Part shown: positions 56,370 through 64,000 of the stretch, one piece after another | How the letters are laid out: each line of letters starts with the position of its first letter | How positions within the stretch are numbered: the first letter of the stretch is position 1 | Origin: Chrysoperla carnea | Lineage: Eukaryota > Arthropoda > Insecta > Neuroptera > Chrysopidae | NCBI RefSeq assembly: GCF_905475395.1 | Contig: NC_058338.1 | Location: 36,586,935-36,650,934 of the forward strand | Length of the DNA: 64,000 nt | Direction: 5' to 3' | Translations under genes and position numbers: made by a program | Notes under the pieces: model-generated | The model's database searches: none | Seen by the model: only the letters and a program-made list of their open reading frames with translations | Told to the model about the DNA's origin: nothing

Positions 56370-57260
56370 GAAATGATTGGTATTTGCGTTAAGAAAATAA
56401 GTATTTCTTCTATAAGTGATTTTCTCAAAATCTTTTGGCATATATTAAAAACTATGGGATATATATCGAAAAATTTGGTTCTTAATTTTCATAAGTTCTA
56501 AAACAGAATCCACCCTCAAAATAGGAAACGTATGTCTCAAATATTTTAATACACTCATTTTTTGGGAGCGACCTTAAAACCTTCATGAATATTACATAAA
56601 CCTTGTGTAATATTCAGAGTGCCAGATATTGATTTTAAACTTACTATTGCATTTTCTAGTGAAGTAAGGACAAAAAAATTCAAAATTGATTTCCAATGGA
56701 TAGGTATTTTCTTTTTGGAAATATTTCAGCTGATATCCTGAATAAAAATCGTAAATTTTATAAGACATATTTGACGAATTAAGGTATTTAAAGAAACGAA
56801 AGTAATGAAAATTTTTGGAAAATTCATATTTAAACATATCAGAGAATTTTCATTATTTTGTTTGTTAAGGAAAACCAGTTTTTCTAAATTTAGAAAAGCT
56901 TACTATTTAATATTTATGAGAAAATAGTAGACACTCTTTATATTGAAAACAAAGGTGGATTAGTTGATATTTGATATATAAGTAAAAAGTTAAGTAATGT
57001 AGTTCATTTATTCACATGTCAACTATGATTCCTTTTACACAGGCCTGCATAGGTTACAAGAACGTTCTTAAAAAATTATTGTATGAAAATATGTTTCAAA
57101 TTTTGGAGAAGGTTAATTCTGTTAGAACTTGGGAAAGTTAGACGAAAATTTTTTCGATATATACTGTAGTTTTTAAAAATTTGATGCCTAAAGATTTAAA
57201 GAAACTCACTTATAGAAGAAATAATACACAAATGCCATTCATTTAATCACTTTCAATATA
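56370..57260. mobile_element. Large foldback element
   Basis: About 220 bp at the left ('atttcttctataagtga', 'ggatatatatcgaaaaattt', 'aagttctaaaacagaat') is inverted at the right ('tcacttatagaagaaat', 'ttttcgatatatactgtag', 'attctgttagaactt'). The arms are clearly diverged, so the element is old. The middle 400 bp has no recognised content. Confidence 0.75.
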
Positions 57261-57931
57261 TTTTATAGAAAAACGAATGCTGCTTGTTATAATTTTCTTT
57301 ATAGGAACGTATTTGTCATGCTTATAACTAATGAATACTAGTTTTCAAAATTAATCTTAAGAAAATTAGCCTTGTTACATAATAAAACCAATTTAATTCG
57401 ATTTGTTTTATTCTGTTGTTGAAATAAAGGGAAATCAACTATAAATATAATATCAAAAAGTAAACAAAGTGATAAGTGCTTGCGCAAGTACCTATCAAGT
57501 AGGTACTTAGGTACTTATTGAATTCAATACATTGCATCTTAGAAAATACTTTAAAATAGGTAATGTTCTTGTATCAGATAGATAAGCTTATAAACAATGT
57601 TATAAGATAAGTTTTTAATGGAATTTTGTAAGATGTATCTCCCTCCTTTTATTGGGAAATAAATGCAGTGAATATAGCCGGCATAAACTAATTTAAATTT
57701 TAAATTTTGATGGTTGGCAGAGCAGAGTATTGAGAAAATTCTCAATGAAACCAAGCAGTCATTATGGCTGTTTAAATCTTACAAAAACAAAAAATTCTCA
57801 AGGTACAGATCGCTTCAAACAAAAAACAAAAAATCTTATTTTTTAAAGACAATGAATACACACATTTTGAACATTATTTATGTATTATTGAGAATTTTTA
57901 TATTGCGCGAGAAAATGAATGTCACACACAC

Positions 57932-58304
57932 TCCTTGGTGTGTCACCCCTGCACCAGTAACGACCATGCTCGGCTTTGCTGGATAATAACTCTGTATAAG
58001 TATTAGCAGCGAATTTCATAAATGCCGTACAGAAATACATCAGTATGCCCTGCACCAGTAACGACCATGCTCGGCTTTGCTGGATAATAACTCTGTATAA
58101 GTATTAGCAGCGAATTTCATAAATGCCGTACAGAAATACATCCGGTAATTTAGGTACCGGAAGTTATAAAATTTTTGAATATTCCGTCAATTTTCGAGGC
58201 CCTACGTGATTTATTTCTGTACGATATTTGTGCAATTCGCTTCGAATACTTATGCAGAGGTATTTTCTAGCGACGCCGTACACATTTGTTGGTGCAGGAG
58301 GAGA
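57932..58304. mobile_element. MITE with an internal 95-bp direct duplication
   Basis: Ends TCCTTGGTGTGTCACCCCTG and, inverted, TCCTTTGGTGTCTCCTCCTG share the following CACCA. The left half contains two identical 95-bp units (57947-58041 and 58048-58142, period 101), with a 6-bp linker. The right half has one inverted, diverged counterpart ('atttctgtacgatatttgtg'). No coding capacity. Confidence 0.85.
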
Positions 58305-58984
58305 CACCAAAGGATGATATTCATATTCTCACTTGCCCTCACTTGTGTCGCGCCAAACTGACGCCATGGTGCATGAACAATCTTTTCTAAATGTCAATTA
58401 ACATAATCATTTAAATTTGTTGAGAATGTTGAATAGTATAAAATTTTCAATGTAAACCATATATACCATAGACTTATATCTATCCATCCATACAATTATA
58501 TTAATATAGTACTCTGTCGTGTCTATGGTAAGCCCCTGAAATAATAATCCTTCACGAAAGCGAATACCGCACCAATAGATTAGCGATTAACCATCGTCAT
58601 CTTTTTAGAACTGAAAAATTGGTTGGTATTAGACAAAAAATTAATCAACAGTTTTATTTGAAATTTTACATGGTTTAATTTTGTTAGTGCCACTGTTTGG
58701 TATAAACTTCATAGTTTACGAGGTATTTAGGGGGAAATTTCCTATCAATCAAGGCAATACAATGGTGTGAACCTTCGAAAAATTTGAAATGTTAGATATA
58801 TCCTTGATCAAGGTGGAGATGTGTATATGCATATTAATTCAACGGAAATTCCTAACCTAATAGAATACAATAAACGCACCCTAAAAATAAATATAGACAC
58901 AAAAAATGAAATACAAAAAATTTATTTACATTCACTCCATACATACAGAATACTATAAATATAGATCGATAAATTATTAAAACT

Positions 58985-59035
58985 AACCGTTACTCGCCCG
59001 CTTCGCTGGGTAATTTCAACAAAGACTACTTCATT
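58985..59035 (+). repeat. Short CCCGCTTCGCTGGG repeat signature
   Basis: 'ttactcgcccgcttcgctgg' followed by 'gtaattt' is a signature that recurs in dispersed insect repeats, and an opposite-orientation variant lies near 765. Too short to assign. Confidence 0.35.
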
Positions 59036-60837
59036 ATAGCCTTCACCTCTCTTGTCCTCACGATAATGAATTTTAATAACTCTGTGTTATTGTAATTACG
59101 AATTGGTTAGGTTGAGTTTGCCAACTATAGAAGAGTAGGGTGGGTTCTGAATTTTTTAGCCCTTGAGTTCAAAAATGGGACACTTTTACATAAAATGGAA
59201 ATGTTATCGTAAACGAGATCTACCTGAATTTTTCTTTGTACAAAGAAAATTGTTGAGTTTTGATTTGGATATATAATATTTAGATGTTTTTTCCGGACTG
59301 TTTATTTTGAGACAATTTTTTCCGGATCTATTTTTATTTTTAATTAATTATATATTTTTATATTATTTATATGTTAATTCTTTTTTTGACTTTTTTTTCC
59401 GGATTTTTCCAGGCTTATTTTTTCTAGCGCTATTTTTGCCGGGTATTTTTTTTTCATCGTCATTTTTCCTAGATTCGTTAAAAAGCAGATAAGCTCATTT
59501 TAATTAAAGGAAACCGCTAGGGATGCCTAAAAGTAGCAGAAAAAATATCTATATGTATATATTAAATATCTCCAAGAAACTACAATACATGTTCTAGGGG
59601 TGAAGAAGCGGTTTTATAACACCGCTGTTTTTTGATATAATGCTAACTAAGTCTATATTCTCTGGCAAATTATGACTCTTAAAAACATATTTTAGTTTAT
59701 TTGCTTTATAAAAAATATATATACCTATTTAATTAAAATATATTTGAAGTAGGTCTTTGTTAAAAAATAGAGACAGAGTAGTCGCTAGTTGTTCGTATAT
59801 ATATTGCGGATGTTGTCCGCTAACTAGAGAGAACCACGACCTTGATAATAAATATTTTTTTGAGTCTAATTACATAACCTTCAGCTTGTGAAATAGTAAG
59901 CCAGCCGCGTTATTATCTCTTTACAGTCCGTATGTATACATAATATTATTGTAGTATGTGTACGAAGCAGGGATGTCCATAATTGATAATGTTATGGAAC
60001 GTTATAAATTATCTTAATATTATCTTATGATTTTAGATTCCAATTTAGTTTAGTAAAAAAAAAAAAAATTTGCAAACTCTTATAATACAGTAACCTTGTG
60101 GTTTGAAAGTATGGGGTAGTATGTATCAAATCCGGTGGTTCTGATTTTTTGCAGACTTGTTTATGATGTTATTCCAATGAATAATCCAAGTTTGTAACCT
60201 CGAACGACGAACGCAACTTTGTCAAAAATCAAAAAAACCCGTTAAAATTTTTTTTTCTAATTTTGGCGATTATAAACCTTAACGGATAGTTTTTGAAGTA
60301 CCTTTTTAAAGTAGGCTAAATTTGCAACAATATGAGACTAGAATCGTCTCTGTAGACCTAATTTCCGAGATATAACCTCTTTGTACAAAACAAATATAAT
60401 AGCAGACATAAAATCTTTATGCATCATATGATTATGACATATGAATATAACAGGGACACAGGGGAACACACTGGCAGTCTTCTGTCTCATTCATCATATC
60501 GCATCCACTTACAATCTAGCAGATCCCTCGCGTTCTCTATGTATATAAACTCTTTGAATTCAAAACCATTCATAAAAGATGTATATTACCTTGCAAAAAG
60601 AACTTTAACATAAAATTTTTAATTAAATGAACGATTAAAAAACGGTTTCGATAGCTAAAATGAAATTTTTTGGACTCTAAACTTTTTAGACCCAAAAAAT
60701 AATAATTTTTTTGGAAGTGTCTATTGTAAGCTTAAAATTTGTCTAAACCCTATCTTATATACACAAAATAAATTAAACATTGTATATAAAACTGACAAAC
60801 CGTATAGTATAGGTACACAAAAACATATATTTGTGTA

Positions 60838-61331
60838 TAGAGTGGTGCATAATGAGATATTCATTCTTATTGAAATACGATACAAATATCGAGGATTAAC
60901 GATATTGAATAGAAATTTGAACGGTGGAAATCACAGAGACATACAATTGAATAATTTAGATGGCGACTTTTAGCTTTGATTAAAATATAGTTTTAAGAAA
61001 TTAAGAAAAAAGGGTTGTATTCTAGACGGTTCGATTAAACTATTGTTGGATTCTAGCAATTTGAAGGGTATTCTCAAGGTACAGATCGTTTTTCATTATT
61101 TTAAGGTTTTGCACATGCAGTGATACAGCCCCTCCAAATTATGGTAAATAGTTGAAAATCGGTATGTCTAATAAAAAGTATGATGAAGTGAATAAAGAAT
61201 GTCCCTCTCTTTTAATGATCTAGTCATTCCATAGACCTCTACTGGTTTTTTTAAGACTTAAGGCCTTCTTATAACTGTCACATTGACTGCTTAACGTTAT
61301 TAGTGATTCCCCCAATAGATGCACCACTCTG
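60838..61331. mobile_element. Mariner-like TA-flanked non-autonomous element
   Basis: The left AGAGTGGTGCAT and right ATGCACCACTCTG are inverted, about 13 bp, with TA next to each end. The left terminal C appears to be mutated. The interior of about 490 bp has no transposase frame. Confidence 0.55.
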
Positions 61332-61744
61332 TATCATACAGGTAAATACAGATAGATAATACTTGATGTTTGTACTTCAAACACTCAAAGACTGGGTTGT
61401 TCCACACACATACACTCTGTATAAATAGATATTAGTGGTGGGACGAATGTGGTATTTTGTACGTCCGAGATGCGAATGTTAACTTTTAAATGAAGAATTC
61501 GAAAATAGTTATGTACCAGCTTAAGATGCTTGTCTTCCTACATTGTTGTAAAAAGTAAAAAAAAAAGTAAAAAGTTTAATATATGCTTGTAATCAAATAA
61601 TGTGTTATTTTTAACTTAACAATACCACGCAACTATTTCTCATACAATATATTATGTACCGTATTAAGTGCGTATGTTTGATAGTTTTTGAGATACGATG
61701 CTTGAAAAATTTACTGGTTTTCAGAAATGATAAAATTTTCAGTT

Positions 61745-61985
61745 TTGCTTACGTTAAACCGTTAGAGAAAAAATTTTAAATATAAAAAATGTTCCTTATA
61801 AAAAATAAACAACTTTTGTTTGAAAAATTTTTCGTAAACATCATTGTTATCTCGTGGGAGAACCAAGGCAAAGCTTTGGTGTCCATTTTCTCTAAAAATA
61901 TAAAAAATAGAGAGATGAAATTTTGTAGATAACTTAACTGGCGACCCTTATGAAAATTTATTGAAAAAAAAGACAAAAAAGTTTA
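61745..61985 (+). repeat. Repeat A sister-subfamily fragment
   Basis: The first half ('taaaccgttagag', 'atgttccttataaaaaataa', 'cgtaaacatcattg') is main-family repeat A. The second half ('ccattttctctaaaaatata', 'gcgacccttatgaaaattta') matches 21270-21350. It therefore links the two subfamilies. Confidence 0.7.
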
Positions 61986-61994
61986 AAAAAACTA

Positions 61995-62525
61995 GTACAA
62001 ACGGCAGCTGAAAGGCTATGTAAAGTTTTGGTATGCTTTTTTGAATTCCTTAGTGGGGTGTGAAACTATGTTTTGCAAATAAATTTCGATTTTTGCCCCA
62101 ATTCCTAGATCAGTTTTTTGTATTTTTAAAATACGTATTTTCGACTACCAAGTAGTCATCATCAGTAAGAATTAGCTAGTGAATGTTACTCTTTGCTAAT
62201 TCTTACTGATGATGACTACTTGGTAGTCGAAAATACGTATTTTAAAAATACAAAAAACTGATCTAGGAATTGGGGCAAAAATCGAAATTTATTTCGACAT
62301 ATCCTAGAGTTCTCATTTATTATCTTCGATAATATTTATATGTTTTGCAAGCAAAAAAAAAGTTATGTTACCTGGCTAATAGGTGAAAAAATATTTTCAT
62401 GTATTACGCAGGTAGCACAACTTTTTTTTGCTAGCAACACGTAGTTTTACACTCCTCTAATGGGTCAAAATAACATACCAAAAAAGCAGCTTTACATAGC
62501 CTTCCTGCCGCCGCATTAGTTTTTC
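61995..62525. mobile_element. Foldback element with a perfect 100-bp inverted-repeat core
   Basis: Outer arms of about 100 bp are diverged inverted copies ('aaaggctatgtaaag' left, 'ctttacatagcctt' right; 'gtggggtgtgaaactatg' left, 'gttttacactcctc' right). Inside, 62077-62176 and 62195-62294 are exact reverse complements over 100 bases with an 18-base spacer. No coding capacity. Confidence 0.9.
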
Positions 62526-63239
62526 ATCGCGGTTAGCGATTTTAGATGTTATTTTTTTAAGATTTTATTGGCTTATTTGTTTTGATTCGAAATTAGTTTG
62601 CCATAATTGTATTGGTCCAACAGTTAAATTTTACCTTGATAAAGAAGTGATATAAAAATATGAGTAAAGCATTTCTTAGTGAAGTAAGGCCTTATTTTGC
62701 AATTTCTGCTGCCGAAAATATCAATCTTAGTTGTTTTTTCATAAGATATGCGTATATAATTTCATTTTTGTTGTTGTCAAAAACATTCGCATCATTTCTT
62801 GCAAATGCGAATATTCGTCACATCACTAATATACTTATAGATATACTTACTTATAAGTACAAAAAGGTAAATATTATTTGTGTGTGTTAACTTTACACAA
62901 AACACACGTTAATGATTCGTAAAATGATTGTAATTGATTGTAGATTGTAGGTATATCATTATTATTAAATGTATAATTTTTTTAATTTTATTTAAAAAGT
63001 AATCATTTTTATATTTTATTGTATTTGTTGTTGAATTTTTTTTTTATTTATTTGTTTAAACATTGGGTAGAGAGGAGGTATGTTCAGGGTCATAGACGGT
63101 ATGAAAAAAAAAAAAAAAAATTAACAGTGCGTATACATTGTATTTTTTGAGAGTACTTTTTTTATTATGTATACTTTTGTTGCTGAAAGTTAAGTGGTTG
63201 CTTTGATACTTAAATTTTTATTTTTAAGATGATATAAAA

Positions 63240-63440
63240 CAGGCATGGGCAAATGTGACTCAGAGAAGTCCCTCGTACTCCTCACTTAAAATACGAGTAA
63301 GATAGTGAGAACTTAACCAGCGGCAACCTAAAATACGAGTAAGACAGAGAAACAACTTTTTTTTTCTACCTATCTCATTTCAATTAGAGAAACTGAGATA
63401 GGTAGAAGAGTTGTATACCCGTCTCGCTTCCTCCTTTATG
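63240..63440. repeat. Inverted-repeat element with CTACCTATCTCA hairpin
   Basis: CTACCTATCTCA at 63366 pairs perfectly with TGAGATAGGTAG at about 63396, loop about 16 bases. Two direct 'aaaatacgagtaaga' phrases (63289 and 63331) lie to the left. Probably a small MITE; exact ends unclear. Confidence 0.5.
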
Positions 63441-64000
63441 AGTAATGCGGGCTTGGATAAAGAGACAAGCAAATAAGGTTTATGGCACACAATAAAGTTA
63501 TAACAATGATGACTTCGATACTAGTTTTATGTTATACCGATACATTTCATTTGATAAAAACATTGACAAAGAAAATGATCGAATGAGCTATTTTCTCCTA
63601 TATTTTGTAGAACAAGTACTTAATAGAAAAGCTCAAGAATATATAAAGTTATTCACAAGAACAATAACAGGAAAGCTTTCTCTTTTAGTTTTCTTTCGAG
63701 ATAATCGTGCATCTAAATTTGAACAAAATTGTTGCATTTAAAAAGCATTCTTATAATCAATTTTTTTTTTATATATAGTTCGGTTTAAGATTTAACAGCA
63801 GGATTTCAGCAAGTAGTACATAAAGTAAAAATAATTTCTGGATACACAGGGACGGGAGTTTACTTCCTGTAGATACAGGATGTTGAAATTTTAAAAAAAC
63901 ATATTTTTGGGAGTATTACCAAATAATCCTTCATGATTTAAAGCTTATGTTCATAAATTGCGAAAAATCAGAAAATCAAGCGGAGACTTAAACGTGCCAT

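Larger units (their letters stand above)
48224..64000. other. Presumed RPB8 intron 1 / repeat-rich region
   Basis: Nearly 15.8 kb with no exon that I can support. It holds many repeats, listed separately. Not recognised: about 55.0-56.3 kb, 59.0-60.8 kb and 62.5-63.2 kb, which are AT-rich with only short open frames. The 76-codon frame at 62660 and the 70-codon frame at 63529 show no family features. Confidence 0.6.

Noticed and set aside
62660-62890. 76-codon open frame with hydrophobic residues
   Set aside because: Biased AT composition yields such frames by chance, and there is no family motif or conserved neighbour.
63529-63741. 70-codon open frame near the right edge
   Set aside because: No domain or homologue recognised; the surrounding sequence looks like repeat debris.

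Overview
The window is a piece of an animal nuclear genome, almost certainly from an insect. It is strongly AT-rich, its genes are split by GT-AG introns, it carries a yellow/MRJP-family gene (a family characteristic of insects), and it is crowded with short inverted-repeat transposons. I cannot fix the insect order from the sequence alone. I saw no bacterial genes, CRISPR array, rRNA or intact tRNA gene, and no LTR, retroviral or Polinton-like element.

Seven host genes can be reconstructed, six of them complete, by joining exons whose reading phases match at every junction. From left to right: (1) a dual-kinase MSK/JIL-1 orthologue, plus strand, 9 exons, 2096-10243, with a long basic C-terminal extension; (2) an iodotyrosine deiodinase (IYD/condet type), plus strand, 4 exons, 17320-21093; (3) a secreted yellow-family protein, plus strand, 4 exons, 23003-26323; (4) and (5) a tandem pair of NAD-type short-chain dehydrogenases like 15-hydroxyprostaglandin dehydrogenase, plus strand, 6 exons each, 29264-31600 and 36035-39244; (6) a UBASH3/STS/TULA-like protein (UBA, 2H phosphoesterase, SH3, phosphoglycerate-mutase-like phosphatase), minus strand, 7 exons, 42767-47898; (7) the first coding exon of RNA polymerase subunit RPB8 (POLR2H), plus strand, 48151-48223, head-to-head with UBASH3 across about 250 bp. 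The rest of RPB8 is not visible, so its first intron probably runs off the window.

The remaining sequence (10.2-17.3 kb, 21.1-23.0, 26.3-29.3, 31.6-36.0, 39.2-42.8 and 48.2-64.0 kb) holds no gene that I can support and is largely mobile-element debris. The most abundant family, here called repeat A, is about 570 bp long. It appears as three near-complete copies in a row at 52.9-55.0 kb, one long copy at 34.4 kb, and several fragments. Other families are TA-flanked palindromic MITEs of 315-320 bp, large foldback elements of 0.5-1 kb, a tRNA-derived SINE, and an element whose core is a perfect 100-bp inverted repeat.

The points most worth following up are these. The two dehydrogenase genes share a nearly identical 200-bp block covering exon 1, while their other exons are clearly diverged, which suggests gene conversion. 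Two unrelated TA-targeting MITEs are inserted into the same TA of repeat A in two separate copies. UBASH3 contains a compact cysteine-bearing 96-bp exon that is easily missed. The genes are ordinary housekeeping, signalling or metabolic loci and show no sign of acting as one pathway.
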